From positions 1-35,433 of the forward strand of contig NZ_JAFUHT010000012.1 in assembly GCF_017468685.1 (NCBI RefSeq): a DNA stretch of 35,433 nt. Reading direction: 5' to 3'. Below are positions 17,219 through 26,048 of this stretch, piece after piece (the first letter of the stretch is position 1; each line of letters begins with the position of its first letter). The notes under the pieces were generated by a model, which was not told where the DNA came from, made no database searches, and worked only from the letters and a program-made list of their open reading frames with translations. This stretch comes from Methanobrevibacter sp. (GTDB lineage: Archaea > Methanobacteriota > Methanobacteria > Methanobacteriales > Methanobacteriaceae). A program made the translations under genes and the position numbers.

Positions 17219-18931
17219 ATGGAATATATTCTTAAAAATGGTATCGTCTACGACCCAGCTAATGAAGTTAATGGGGAAAAAATGGACGTTATGTTTAAAG
17301 ATGGTATTATTGTAGATAAAGTATCTGATGATGCTAAAGTCTTAGACGTTACCGATAAAATAGTCATGCCAGCAGGTGTTGACCCTCACGCACACGTTGC
17401 AGGTCCTAAATTAGTAGTAGGAAGATTATACAGACCTGAAGATTCCAGAAGAGGTGTTACTCAAAAAACTAAAGTATTAAGATCAGAATCTGGTTTCTCC
17501 ATTCCAAGTTGTCCTGCAACCGGTTACAGATATTCAAGATTAGGTTACGGTACTGTTGTAGAAGCAGCTATGCCTCCTCTTGAAGCAAAACACACTCACG
17601 AAGAAATCGCAACTATTCCACAATTAGACATTCCAGCATTACCATTATTCGGTAACAACTGGTTCGTAATGGAATACGCAAAAGATAATAATATTGAAGA
17701 CATTGCAGCATTCGTATCTGCATGGTTAAAAATATCCAAAGGTTACGGAATTAAAATCGTAAACCCATGTGGAAGTGAAGCATGGGGATGGGGTATGAAC
17801 GTACACGGTGTAAACGACAAAGCACCATACTTTGACGTAACTTCCAAAGAAGTTATCGTTGCACTCGCAAAAGCTAACGAAATGTTAAACTTACCTCACT
17901 CTATCCACATTCACCCTAACGACTTAGGACACCCAGGTAACGTACCTACAACTATTGAAACCATGGATGCAGTTAAAGGAATTAAAAAAGGTAAAGGTGC
18001 AGCTGAAGTCAGAGACCAAGTTATGCACTTAACTCACTTACAATTCCACTCCTACTTAGGTAACAGTTGGAAAGACGTAACTTCCGGTGCTGAAGAAGTT
18101 GCAAAACACTTCAACAAAGCTGACAACTTAACTTGTGATATTGGTCAAGTAACTTTCGATGAAACCACTACCATGACTGCAGACGCTCCTATGGAATACG
18201 ATTTATTCAAATTATCCGGTCTTAAATGGACCAACAAGGATATTGAATGTGAAACTGCAGCAGGTATCATCCCATGTATCTACTCCAAGAAAAGTCCTGT
18301 TAGTACCTTACAATGGGCTATCGGTCTTGAATTATTCTTGTTAATCGAAGATCCATGGAGAGTATGTTTAACCACTGACCACCCTAACGCAGGACCATTC
18401 ACAAGATATCCAAGAATCATTTCCTGGTTAATGAGTAACGAGAAAAGACAAGACATGTGTGACAATGAAGTTCACAAATGGGTACACAAAAGAACTCTTC
18501 TCCCAACTCTTGAAAGAGAATACGATTTCTACGATATTGCAACTATTACAAGAGCTGCTCCAGCTAAAATCTACGGATTCACTGACAGAGGTGCACTCAC
18601 CCCTGGTTACAGAGCAGACATTGCAGTATATGACATAAATCCTAATGAAATTGACCCATCCAGACAAGCTGCTGAAATCGAAAAAGGTTTCGATGTTGCT
18701 GAATACACTATTAAAGATGGTCAAATCTTAGTAAAAGACAAAGAAATTGTTAAAGTTAAAGAAAGTCAAAACATTTGGGTTAACGTAAAAGGATGGGAAC
18801 AAAACGAACAAAAAGTTATCGACAACATTATGCCATTCTTCACTCAATACTACTCAGTCAAATGGGAAAACTACCCAGTACACGACCACTACGTATCCAA
18901 CCCAATTAGAATAGACGTTGAAGGTAAATAG
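17219..18931 (+). CDS. fwdA: Formylmethanofuran dehydrogenase subunit A
   Basis: FwdA is the amidohydrolase-fold subunit that condenses formate with methanofuran at a dinuclear zinc site. The 570 residues show the metal motif [13 protein letters not shown] lysine near residue 179 in [14 protein letters not shown] matches the carboxylated Lys of the M. wolfeii structure, [13 protein letters not shown] provides further His ligands, and [10 protein letters not shown] has the catalytic Asp near 386. The start is ATG 17219, ten bases after the fwdB stop with AGGTGA four bases upstream; earlier in-frame codons overlap fwdB. The C-terminal region ([10 protein letters not shown] and onward) is the usual composite beta-domain of amidohydrolases. 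Confidence 0.96.
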   Translation: MEYILKNGIVYDPANEVNGEKMDVMFKDGIIVDKVSDDAKVLDVTDKIVMPAGVDPHAHVAGPKLVVGRLYRPEDSRRGVTQKTKVLRSESGFSIPSCPATGYRYSRLGYGTVVEAAMPPLEAKHTHEEIATIPQLDIPALPLFGNNWFVMEYAKDNNIEDIAAFVSAWLKISKGYGIKIVNPCGSEAWGWGMNVHGVNDKAPYFDVTSKEVIVALAKANEMLNLPHSIHIHPNDLGHPGNVPTTIETMDAVKGIKKGKGAAEVRDQVMHLTHLQFHSYLGNSWKDVTSGAEEVAKHFNKADNLTCDIGQVTFDETTTMTADAPMEYDLFKLSGLKWTNKDIECETAAGIIPCIYSKKSPVSTLQWAIGLELFLLIEDPWRVCLTTDHPNAGPFTRYPRIISWLMSNEKRQDMCDNEVHKWVHKRTLLPTLEREYDFYDIATITRAAPAKIYGFTDRGALTPGYRADIAVYDINPNEIDPSRQAAEIEKGFDVAEYTIKDGQILVKDKEIVKVKESQNIWVNVKGWEQNEQKVIDNIMPFFTQYYSVKWENYPVHDHYVSNPIRIDVEGK

Positions 18932-18942
18932 GGGTGTTTAAT

Positions 18943-19809
18943 TTGAAAACAATTACATTTGATCAAATCAAAACTTCTTCAATCGCTTTAGAATTCGATG
19001 AATTAATTCCAGATGAAATTTACTCCTGGACTGAAGCTGATTTCGCAAAATACCAAGTCCCAATTGGAAACTCCAGATTCCCAATCACTGACTTCTTCAA
19101 CATAACTGTAGAAGGAGAAGCAGCAGGACCTGATGAAGTTGAAATGATTTTAAACGGTGACTTAAACAGAGTAAAATACATCGGTTGTAAAATGAGCGGT
19201 GGAAACATCGTATGTAACAGTAGCGTAGATTTACACGTAGGTGCAGAAATGTCCGGTGGATCTATTCTCGTTAAAGGTGATGCAGCTGCTCACGCTGGAA
19301 GAGAAATGTCCGGTGGATACCTTGAAATTGAAGGAAACACCAAAGAATTCACAGGTGCTTCTTACATTGGTGAATGGAGAGGTATGACTGGTGGACAAAT
19401 CGTTGTTGGCGGTAACGCTGGAAAACAATGTGGTGAATGTTTAACTGGTGGTAGAATCCACGTTAAAGGTAACTGTGATATCTTAGCAGGTATTCACATG
19501 ACCAAAGGTATCATTGAAATTGACGGTGACGTAAACCGTTGGCCTGGAGGTCAAATGAAAAACGGTAACATTGTTATCCACGGATTCCTCGGAAGATTAC
19601 TCGAAGGATTCGTTCTCAATGGTATCGTTGTAGACCCTGAAATCGAAGGATCCACTTTCGAAGGTAAATACATCCACTATACTGGAGATATCGGTCTTAA
19701 CGGTAAAGGTAACCTTTACTTAGGCGCTGAAGCTAACAAAGAAAAATTAGCTGAATACGGTGAATTAGACGACGAATATACTTCAATCAGAGAATACAGG
19801 AATTTATAA
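18943..19809 (+). CDS. fwdC: Formylmethanofuran dehydrogenase subunit C
   Basis: FwdC is a right-handed beta-helix subunit, related to the GXGXG domain of glutamate synthase, that helps assemble the Fwd complex. The core shows repeated turns with MSGG or MTGG ([69 protein letters not shown]). A TTG start at 18943 (288 residues) is chosen because GGGGTG lies seven bases upstream. GTG 18934, three residues earlier, overlaps that site but cannot be excluded. It starts 11 bases after fwdA and ends the Fwd enzyme genes; a T-run follows, then two small genes. Confidence 0.93.
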   Translation: MKTITFDQIKTSSIALEFDELIPDEIYSWTEADFAKYQVPIGNSRFPITDFFNITVEGEAAGPDEVEMILNGDLNRVKYIGCKMSGGNIVCNSSVDLHVGAEMSGGSILVKGDAAAHAGREMSGGYLEIEGNTKEFTGASYIGEWRGMTGGQIVVGGNAGKQCGECLTGGRIHVKGNCDILAGIHMTKGIIEIDGDVNRWPGGQMKNGNIVIHGFLGRLLEGFVLNGIVVDPEIEGSTFEGKYIHYTGDIGLNGKGNLYLGAEANKEKLAEYGELDDEYTSIREYRNL

Positions 19810-19839
19810 TTCCTTTCTCTTTTTTTCTTTTTTTTTAAA
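19810..19839 (+). terminator. T-rich terminator after fwdC
   Basis: Immediately after the fwdC stop codon are two T-runs separated by single Cs, ending in nine Ts. Archaeal RNA polymerase stops at such tracts without a hairpin. The next gene begins 12 bases later, so read-through is probably partial. Confidence 0.5.
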
Positions 19840-19851
19840 ATGTGTGATATT

Positions 19852-20142
19852 ATGGTAGAAGAAGTTGAAATGACTTTGGAAGAAGCAATTGAATACGTTA
19901 GAAACGAAGTTCATGTAACAGATGTTTTTGAAGTTTCATATAATCGTATTTTTGCTCCGGGTGAAGTTTTAGGAATCACTGAAGAGGATGAAGTCACTGG
20001 TGAAGGTCTTAGAGTTGGTTTGCAGTTGACCGGTGAAATCTTAAATCAATCCATAGAAATCGATTTGAATGAAATCGGTGACGATTTGCTTGAAATTCGT
20101 CATATCCATGACGGTAAAGAAGTAATAATTGAACTTCTTTAA
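19852..20142 (+). CDS. Hypothetical 96-residue protein, paralog A
   Basis: I do not recognise this protein. From ATG 19852 it has 96 residues, the same length as its neighbour at 20237. The two share a plan: an N-terminal helix (LEEAIEYVRNEV), a strand ending in YNRIFAPGEVLG, then acidic strands and a C-terminal beta strand (DGKEVIIELL). It is acidic, with no Cys, membrane segment or signal peptide. An earlier in-frame ATG at 19840 is less likely, since GTGTGAT precedes 19852 and the paralog length agrees. It follows the fwdC T-run and may be transcribed in part with the fwd operon. Confidence 0.75.
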   Translation: MVEEVEMTLEEAIEYVRNEVHVTDVFEVSYNRIFAPGEVLGITEEDEVTGEGLRVGLQLTGEILNQSIEIDLNEIGDDLLEIRHIHDGKEVIIELL

Positions 20143-20191
20143 TAATTCTATTTTTTTATCAAAATTTTTTTTGTTCGTTACTATACAAACA

Positions 20192-20199
20192 TTTATATA
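20192..20199 (+). promoter_or_regulatory. TATA box of paralog B gene
   Basis: TTTATATA with A-rich DNA upstream, 38 bases before the CGGAG ribosome-binding region's gene start at 20237. The preceding GTTACTATACA (20177-20187) differs by one base from one arm of the fwd-region palindrome, which may be coincidence. Confidence 0.45.
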
Positions 20200-20236
20200 C
20201 TTAAAAACATATTCATATATATCGGAGTTGATTTTA

Positions 20237-20527
20237 ATGAAAACTTTGGAATTAACAACAAAAGATGCAGTTCAATATCTAAAAGACAATGTGAAAATGC
20301 ATGACAGGATAGAAATAGCATATGATAGGATATTTGCTGAAGGTGAAGTTCTGAATGTTGACTTTTCAAAATATTTCAATGAACCGGGTTTCAAGTTGCT
20401 GATATCACTTGATGAAAGTGATCTTGGAGCTACAATTGAAATGGATGTGTATGAAGTAGAAGAAGATATTATTGAATTCATTCACTATCCGCAGGACGGT
20501 GAAGAAGTGGAAGTAACTGTAATCTAG
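20237..20527 (+). CDS. Hypothetical 96-residue protein, paralog B
   Basis: Function unknown. The 96 residues align end to end with the protein at 19852. Shared features are DAVQYLKDNVKMHDRIEIAYDRIFAEGEVLN at the start, here given only in part by its key residues Y, R, I, F, A, G and E, and a DGEEVEVTVI-type end. ATG 20237 follows CGGAG at nine bases; a longer in-frame reading back to 20129 overlaps the previous gene and is rejected. It has its own TATA box, so the two paralogs can be expressed separately. Its stop codon abuts the stop codon of convergent nrpR with no base between. Confidence 0.75.
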   Translation: MKTLELTTKDAVQYLKDNVKMHDRIEIAYDRIFAEGEVLNVDFSKYFNEPGFKLLISLDESDLGATIEMDVYEVEEDIIEFIHYPQDGEEVEVTVI

Positions 20528-22207
20528 TTACAACCTTTCCATTTTTTCAAACGGTATCAGTTTTTCAATAGCCTTAACTTCAATATCGATACCTTTTTCT
20601 TTTATAGCACCAATTGAGTTAAGACCACCACCGGTTATAACACCAAAATTATAATTGTCCACTTTTGAATTGTATACCAGTTCTCTTGGTTTTCCGATTT
20701 TATAAATGGAAAATCCTATGGTATTCAGTATTTCTAATAGGTGCACTGCATAATCCCTTGAGATGTATGGTATTTCCTTTACGCTTGCCAATATCTTGTT
20801 TGGCCCGTCTCCTGTAATTGAAGTCATATTTTTTGATAAAAATATTTTATGGGGATCCACTGTTGTTCCGTTATATGAAATCATGTCTATGAACAGTGGA
20901 GGTTCGGTAAGCTCCAGAAGTCCACTGTATTTTGGATTGCTCATTATTCCATTGTTGATTAGTATCCCGTCAATGCTTAAACTGCAGATTGTTGCAATTC
21001 CTATCTTATTTTCATCTTCAGGATGCTTTACCAATGTATAATATGGATTAATGTATTTCGGATTATCGTTATAGGTATTCTCCATGATTTCCAATGCTTC
21101 ATCAAGATTTTCCTTATTTAAGTATGATACATTGGTTATAATGTTTCCTTTCTGTTTTTCAACATCAAAATTAACTTGCTGTATTAGATTCCAGGATTTT
21201 GAAAGTAAAAATGGTAATTTTGATTGTTTTTCCACGGTTTGTGTGTTTAATGGGGATTTAATTGTTGTTGTTATTGGGGATAAGGTTTTGAAATCTCTTA
21301 TTTCTTCAGCTATTTTGATGTCAATCTTTTCTCCCAGTTCTTTGATTGCACAGAATGGGGTCATCCCTCCAATAATTGCAATTCCTACCATTCCGTCAGG
21401 AACTGGCAGGCCTAATAAATCCTTACCTTCTTCAGATATTCCGATTACTCCTCCAATTCCTATTTTATCCAGTTTATTAATGATTTCAATTGTCCTTTCT
21501 CGGGCAATGCTTGGAATTAATCTGAAATTTGCAGGTATTATTCCGCTTCCTTTTGTAATTACATCAAGCACTGATGTCAGATTGGAGTTTGAAAATGCAT
21601 CAAGCGGTGAAACGGATGTTTTTTTGTATGATATTATTTCTGTGAACTTTACTGGCTGGTAATTTTCAATTTTTAGAAGTCCTCCGTATTGGGGTTGTGA
21701 TGCAATTCCTTCATTCAAAAGTATTCCGTCAATTGTTGTTCCGCATAGTGTGGTGACTTCAATTTTACCAGTAGTTTTATCTTCATTTAAATGAACGTAA
21801 GGACTAACACAAAGGCCACTTTCAAAAATCTCTTTCATTATATTAATTGATTCTTCATTATAAATGGTTGATGTATTTACAACTACATTTCCCTTTTGTG
21901 ACATATATGTGAAATCAGTTAAATAAATCATTTCTTCAAATTTTGAATAGATGAAATCGACCTGGTCATATATAAGTCCTTTTTCAAGCTTTTCACGACC
22001 CAAATTTGTAATTACTCTTCCCGAATATCCTTTCTTCTCAGTATAACCCTTTTCGTCTAAAATCTGCATATGGTATCTGACAGCACGTTCACCTAAGTTA
22101 AAGCCTTTCTCCTTTAACTCATCAGCTATTAGTTTAGAACCAATTGGGTTTTCTTGTTTTGCAAGAATTCTTAAAATCTCTATCATTCGGTGTTCTGATT
22201 CTGACAT
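20528..22207 (-). CDS. nrpR: NrpR nitrogen-regulation repressor
   Basis: NrpR is the euryarchaeal repressor of nitrogen-assimilation genes. It binds GGAA-N6-TTCC operators and releases them when 2-oxoglutarate rises under nitrogen limitation. The 559 residues comprise a winged helix (residues about 5-70: RILAKQENPIGSKLIADEL, GERAVRYHMQILDEKGY) and two NrpR effector domains at about 85-310 and 335-555. The domains are internal copies: GTTIDGILLNEGIASQPQYGG in one and SLSIDGILINNGIMSNPKYSG in the other show this. It starts 37 bases after glnA on the same strand, with AGAGG upstream. A predicted operator in the glnA promoter makes the operon likely self-limiting. Confidence 0.95.
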   Translation of the reverse strand: MSESEHRMIEILRILAKQENPIGSKLIADELKEKGFNLGERAVRYHMQILDEKGYTEKKGYSGRVITNLGREKLEKGLIYDQVDFIYSKFEEMIYLTDFTYMSQKGNVVVNTSTIYNEESINIMKEIFESGLCVSPYVHLNEDKTTGKIEVTTLCGTTIDGILLNEGIASQPQYGGLLKIENYQPVKFTEIISYKKTSVSPLDAFSNSNLTSVLDVITKGSGIIPANFRLIPSIARERTIEIINKLDKIGIGGVIGISEEGKDLLGLPVPDGMVGIAIIGGMTPFCAIKELGEKIDIKIAEEIRDFKTLSPITTTIKSPLNTQTVEKQSKLPFLLSKSWNLIQQVNFDVEKQKGNIITNVSYLNKENLDEALEIMENTYNDNPKYINPYYTLVKHPEDENKIGIATICSLSIDGILINNGIMSNPKYSGLLELTEPPLFIDMISYNGTTVDPHKIFLSKNMTSITGDGPNKILASVKEIPYISRDYAVHLLEILNTIGFSIYKIGKPRELVYNSKVDNYNFGVITGGGLNSIGAIKEKGIDIEVKAIEKLIPFEKMERL

Positions 22208-22244
22208 GAAAAGCCTCTTAAAAAAAATAAAATAGATATTTAGA

Positions 22245-23600
22245 TTAGATATCTAAATACTTTCTCTGTTCGTATCCAAATACCTGAACACGATATTCGT
22301 CCCATTCCTGATATTTGAGCTCAAGGAACTTTTCACTTACGTGAGGTCCGAGGGCATTAAGTATTAACGGGTCTTCTTCAAGGGAATGGTAAGCTTCCCA
22401 TAAACTGGTTGGTAAAACTTTAATTCCTCTTTGTTCTCTTTCCTCTTCGCTCATGCTGTAAATGTCTGCTTCAACAGGTTCGCCAGGGTCAATCTTATTC
22501 ACGATACCGTCAATACCTGCTTCAAGCATAACTGTGAATGCTAAATATGGGTTACATGCAGGGTCAGGGGACCTGTATTCGATACGGGTTGCCTTTCCAC
22601 GAGCTGCAGGAACTCTTATTAATGCGGATCTGTTTCTAAGACCATATGCCATATATACTGGAGCTTCGTAACCCGGAACAAGACGTTTGTAGGAATTTAC
22701 AATTGGGTTTGTAATTGCGGTTATTGCTGGAGCGTGTTTGAGTAATCCTCCCATGAAATGAAGTGCATCGCTTGAAAGACCGTTTTCTGCATCAGGGTCT
22801 GAGAAAAGATTTCTGTCTCCCTTGAATACGGATTGGTGACAGTGCATACCACTGCCGCTTACTCCAAAGAAAGGTTTTGGCATAAATGTAACTCTGTAGT
22901 CTAATTGGTCAAAAGTAGCCATATTGTCTACAATAGCTTTGATAGCTTGTTTGAATGTGATTACAGCATCAGCAGTTTTAAGTGCATCTTTAAATTTGAA
23001 TGCAATCTCATTTTGACCCGGAGCCACTTCGTGGTGGGATGCTTCAACTTCAAAGTCTAAATCTTCAAGGTTTAAAGTCAATTCACGTCTGAAATCGGTA
23101 CCTTTGTCCAATGGTTCCACATCAAAGTATCCTGCCTCATCATATGGCATAGGGTATCCGTTTTCATCAATGTCTACAATAAAGAATTCCGGTTCCGGAC
23201 CTATATTGTATTGCAATCCCATGTCTGCGAGTTTTGAAAGGGATTTTTTAAGCACACCTCTTGGATCTCCTAAAAATGGTTCTCTGTCAGCTGTCCACAC
23301 ATCACAAATGAATCTGCATGTTGCTGATTCTTCAGGTCTCCATGATAATCTTGAGTATGTGTTTATATCAGGTTTTAATACTAAATCACTGTCATTCACT
23401 CCAACGAATCCTGCAATTGATGATCCGTCAAATAGCATTCCTTCATTGAATAGTTCAGACATGTCATCTCCATTGAATGGGATGACAATTGTTTTTACAG
23501 TACCATTAATGTCGACAAATTGTAATCGGATAAACTTAATGTTGTCCTCTCTCATCTGTTCTGTTATTCTCTCAATTTTTTCTTCTGGTATGTCACTCAT
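22245..23600 (-). CDS. glnA: Glutamine synthetase, type I
   Basis: GlnA makes glutamine from glutamate, ammonia and ATP and is the main ammonia-assimilating enzyme at low nitrogen. The start ATG 23598-23600 gives 451 residues beginning [12 protein letters not shown] lies upstream, and longer readings to 23660 cross the operator. Signatures are [46 protein letters not shown] and [17 protein letters not shown]. These are typical of GSI-alpha enzymes, which lack adenylylation control and are regulated transcriptionally and by 2-oxoglutarate or small proteins. An inverted repeat (TATTTAGAT 22237-22245, ATCTAAATA 22251-22259) spans its stop codon before nrpR. Confidence 0.97.
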   Translation of the reverse strand: MSDIPEEKIERITEQMREDNIKFIRLQFVDINGTVKTIVIPFNGDDMSELFNEGMLFDGSSIAGFVGVNDSDLVLKPDINTYSRLSWRPEESATCRFICDVWTADREPFLGDPRGVLKKSLSKLADMGLQYNIGPEPEFFIVDIDENGYPMPYDEAGYFDVEPLDKGTDFRRELTLNLEDLDFEVEASHHEVAPGQNEIAFKFKDALKTADAVITFKQAIKAIVDNMATFDQLDYRVTFMPKPFFGVSGSGMHCHQSVFKGDRNLFSDPDAENGLSSDALHFMGGLLKHAPAITAITNPIVNSYKRLVPGYEAPVYMAYGLRNRSALIRVPAARGKATRIEYRSPDPACNPYLAFTVMLEAGIDGIVNKIDPGEPVEADIYSMSEEEREQRGIKVLPTSLWEAYHSLEEDPLILNALGPHVSEKFLELKYQEWDEYRVQVFGYEQRKYLDI

Positions 23601-23627
23601 TAAAATCAAGCTCCATAATAAATAGTC

Positions 23628-23641
23628 GGAAAACCTATTCC
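23628..23641. promoter_or_regulatory. NrpR operator in glnA leader
   Basis: GGAAAACCTATTCC is an exact GGAA-N6-TTCC match to the NrpR consensus known from methanogen nif and glnA genes. It lies 27 bases upstream of the glnA ATG, just downstream of the start point predicted from the TATA box at 23669, so bound repressor would block polymerase. Confidence 0.8.
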
Positions 23642-23668
23642 TATTAAAAATATATTTCAAATTCGTAG

Positions 23669-23676
23669 TATATAAA
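23669..23676 (-). promoter_or_regulatory. Probable glnA TATA box
   Basis: The minus strand reads TTTATATA about 70 bases before glnA, placing initiation near 23645 and a leader of about 45 bases. A second TATA-like run lies near 23680-23690. Confidence 0.5.
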
Positions 23677-23820
23677 CTTTTATATATATGCTATTATGTC
23701 ATTTTTGATATATTAATGTGTAAGTTTTATTTTTTTTAATAAAAATAGTTTAAAAATTTTTTAATTTTATATATTTTTGTTCAAACACATATAAAAAAGG
23801 GATATGGATTTGATTTTGTG

Positions 23821-24555
23821 TTAAAATTCTTCAACAGAAAACATATTAAAATCAAATAAATCAAATGTCAGGACTTTAGGAGAAACAGTAACTTTGCCCA
23901 CACCAGTAATTATCTTGTAGGCTTCCATTGCCTGAAGACAGGAAACAAGATTTGGAGTAGGTCCAAAAACCGGAGGTTTTCCTGATGCAATGCTTTTAAG
24001 TTCATCAACAACCTCTCCTGTCAGGTCATTTTCAAGTGAAGGCAGGTTAAACATTTCCTCATAGCTTATGGTGTTGGCCAGAAAGGTAGTTACCTGACCC
24101 AGGCTTCCATGAACTGCACCATGAACGAAGGGAATCTTATATTCCCTTGCCTTTCTTGAGACAATCACTCTTGTCAACACATTGTCCAATGCATCAATGA
24201 CAAGTCTTGAATCACTAATGAGGCTATCAACATTTCTCTCATCAACATGTTCGCTGAATGAAGTCACCTTAACATGAGGATTTACCTTTTCAACCCTCAG
24301 TTTAGCTTCCATGCTTTTTTCATTTCCGACATTGTCAATTGAGGATAATGTTTGCCTGTTTAAATTGGTGATGTCAAAAACATCCTCATCAACCACAACA
24401 AGCTCTCCAACACCCAATCTTGCAAGCATCTCGATAGTTAAACCTCCAATGCCTCCGCAACCGATAACGGTGATTTTGGCATTCTTGAACTTTTTCTGCT
24501 CATCCTCACTTACAAGCGGCATCTGTCTGGCAAGCATTTCCCAATAATCACACAT
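23821..24555 (-). CDS. ThiF/MoeB/HesA-family E1-like enzyme
   Basis: E1-like enzymes adenylate the C-terminal glycine of a ubiquitin-like sulfur carrier, as for ThiS, MoaD or archaeal SAMPs. From ATG 24553-24555 the protein has 244 residues. The nucleotide site is VIGCGGIGG, followed by VVDEDVFDITNLNRQ with the conserved Arg, and VIDALDN. The paired CxxC zinc motifs of MoeB are absent; the equivalent positions read HGAVHGSLG and TPNLVSCLQAMEA. Substrate is therefore uncertain; molybdopterin, thiamine or tRNA thiolation are all possible. Longer in-frame starts up to 24696 overlap the aldo/keto reductase gene and were rejected. It follows that gene by seven bases, so the two form an operon. Confidence 0.85.
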   Translation of the reverse strand: MCDYWEMLARQMPLVSEDEQKKFKNAKITVIGCGGIGGLTIEMLARLGVGELVVVDEDVFDITNLNRQTLSSIDNVGNEKSMEAKLRVEKVNPHVKVTSFSEHVDERNVDSLISDSRLVIDALDNVLTRVIVSRKAREYKIPFVHGAVHGSLGQVTTFLANTISYEEMFNLPSLENDLTGEVVDELKSIASGKPPVFGPTPNLVSCLQAMEAYKIITGVGKVTVSPKVLTFDLFDFNMFSVEEF

Positions 24556-24562
24556 ATTATCA

Positions 24563-25729
24563 CTAGAAATGATCAAATTCACTTCCAAAGTATTCATATA
24601 CTTTTTGAAGTTCACTTGGAATATCCAACATTTGTGTACAAAATGGAATGCACTCCTTACAGTCAATGCAGCTGTCCGCTCTTGAATCATCATCAATCAA
24701 TGAGAAATACTGCATCGCACTGGCCTTAGGGTCATTCATCATATGGGCAATGTTGTATTCGGTAAGGCAGTTAATGATGTCGACTCCATGTGGACATGGC
24801 ATGCAGTAACCGCAGCGTGTGCATCGGTTTCCTAAAAATGTTCTGTAAGTTCTTGCAACCTCACGAATCAGTTCCTGATCATTTTCAGAAATATTATCAA
24901 TTCTTGAAGCTATCTCAATGTTTTCCTTGACCTGCTCGAGACTTGTCATACCGCTCAGGACACAATCAACATCGTCCCTGTTCCACAGATATTGCAAAGC
25001 CCATTCGACAGGAGTTCTTTTGGTTTCAGCCTGGTTCCATAGATTCTGAACTTCTAAAGGTATATTGTTGACCAGCCTGCCTCCTCTCAATGGCTCCATA
25101 ATCATGCTGCCCACATTAATTTGCTTTAAGTAGTCAAGGCCCATAATTCCTGACTGGTAATACTCGTCAAGATAGTTCATCTGGGTAAGTACAACCTCCC
25201 ATTTGGGATACTCATCAAGAATTTCAATTAAATAATCAACTTCAATGTGTGATGAAAATCCCACATGCTTCACCTTTCCTGAACTCAGACAGTCATCCAG
25301 AAAGTCCAGAACATCCAAATCCCTGACCTTGAACCAGTCAGGCTCTGTTAGTGAATGGAGAAGGTAAATGTCAATGTAGTCGGTTTGCAGTTTTTCAAGC
25401 TGGATGTCCAGGTAGTAATCAAAATCAGTCCTTTTCTCCATTAGCCATGATGGAGATTTGGTTTGAAGGAGTATTTCATCCCTTAATGTGTTTTCCTTTA
25501 AAAATTCACCTACAAATTTTTCACTGTTTCCGTTACCGTCCAACTCCTTGCTGTGATAAGGGTAGGCCGTATCGATTATGTTGATTCCATTTTCAATACC
25601 GTAGCTAAGCATTTTTGACGCTTCGCTTTCATCGATATCAGCATTGTCCGCTTTTGTTGGAAGGCGCATTGTTCCAAAACCCAACCTTGAAACCTCAAGA
25701 CCGGTTTTTCCAAGTGTATTATATATCAT
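24563..25729 (-). CDS. Aldo/keto reductase with C-terminal ferredoxin domain
   Basis: Residues about 1-285 are an aldo/keto reductase barrel (LGKTGLEVSRLGFGTMRLP). The usual tetrad is visible: Asp in IDTAYPY with the Tyr just after it, Lys in LQTKSP and His in YLLHSL. Residues about 300-375 are a two-cluster Fe-S domain with CTRCGYCMPCPHG and CIDCKECIPFC. This fused architecture is common in anaerobes and methanogens, where the electron donor may be ferredoxin-linked rather than free NADPH. The substrate is unknown. The ATG follows GAGGAT by seven bases. It is the first gene of an operon with the E1-like protein. Confidence 0.88.
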   Translation of the reverse strand: MIYNTLGKTGLEVSRLGFGTMRLPTKADNADIDESEASKMLSYGIENGINIIDTAYPYHSKELDGNGNSEKFVGEFLKENTLRDEILLQTKSPSWLMEKRTDFDYYLDIQLEKLQTDYIDIYLLHSLTEPDWFKVRDLDVLDFLDDCLSSGKVKHVGFSSHIEVDYLIEILDEYPKWEVVLTQMNYLDEYYQSGIMGLDYLKQINVGSMIMEPLRGGRLVNNIPLEVQNLWNQAETKRTPVEWALQYLWNRDDVDCVLSGMTSLEQVKENIEIASRIDNISENDQELIREVARTYRTFLGNRCTRCGYCMPCPHGVDIINCLTEYNIAHMMNDPKASAMQYFSLIDDDSRADSCIDCKECIPFCTQMLDIPSELQKVYEYFGSEFDHF

Positions 25730-25821
25730 TTCAAATCCTCTAATGGTAATTTGTTAAAATAAGTATAAAATTATTATGTTTTGGAAAAAATGATTTGTAA
25801 AAATAGTTTTTAGATGGATAA

Positions 25822-25832
25822 ATTCCTGGGAT
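25822..25832. repeat. Trailer segment complementary to the tRNA intron end
   Basis: ATTCCTGGGAT here is the exact reverse complement of ATCCCAGGAAT at 25875-25885, which is the 3' end of the tRNA-Met intron. In the minus-strand transcript this segment starts seven bases past the tRNA 3' end and could pair with the intron over 11 bases. Confidence 0.6.
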
Positions 25833-25838
25833 TTAGGA

Positions 25839-25948
25839 TGCCGGGGGCGGGATTCGAACCCGCGATCTCACGGTATCCCAGGAATAAGCTAGAGCACTGC
25901 TTTATTACCCTATGAGCCGTGCGCTCTAACCAGCTGAGCCACCCCGGC
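25839..25948 (-). tRNA. tRNA-Met(CAT), intron-containing
   Basis: The minus strand folds as a tRNA: acceptor GCCGGGG/CCCCGGC with A73, D arm GCTC/GAGC, anticodon stem CACGG/CCGTG, T arm GCGGG/CCCGC with TTCGAAT. The anticodon CAT is at 25912-25914. A 36-base intron (25875-25910) interrupts the anticodon loop after position 37. At its ends a canonical bulge-helix-bulge can form: CTCA of the exon pairs with TGGG of the intron, flanked by 3-base bulges TAG and ATA. Removing it leaves 74 bases. CCA is not encoded. An intron at 37/38 of elongator tRNA-Met is common in archaea, and the ordinary acceptor stem supports elongator rather than initiator. Confidence 0.95.
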
Positions 25949-26048
25949 ATCTAACAAATATATATATTTTAATCATTACATTTAAAGTTTTTGTTTTTTA
26001 GGGATTTATTGGTGATGAATTTTAATTTGAGAAAAAATTAATTTGTAA
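25949..26048. other. tRNA upstream region
   Basis: A+T-rich; TATATATA at about 25960-25967 lies a suitable distance upstream of the tRNA 5' end and probably serves as its TATA box. Nothing else is visible. Confidence 0.4.

Noticed and set aside
20129-20236. Hydrophobic N-terminal extension of the second 96-residue paralog
   Set aside because: It is a translation of the promoter and T-rich spacer; ATG 20237 has CGGAG and gives the same length as the paralog.
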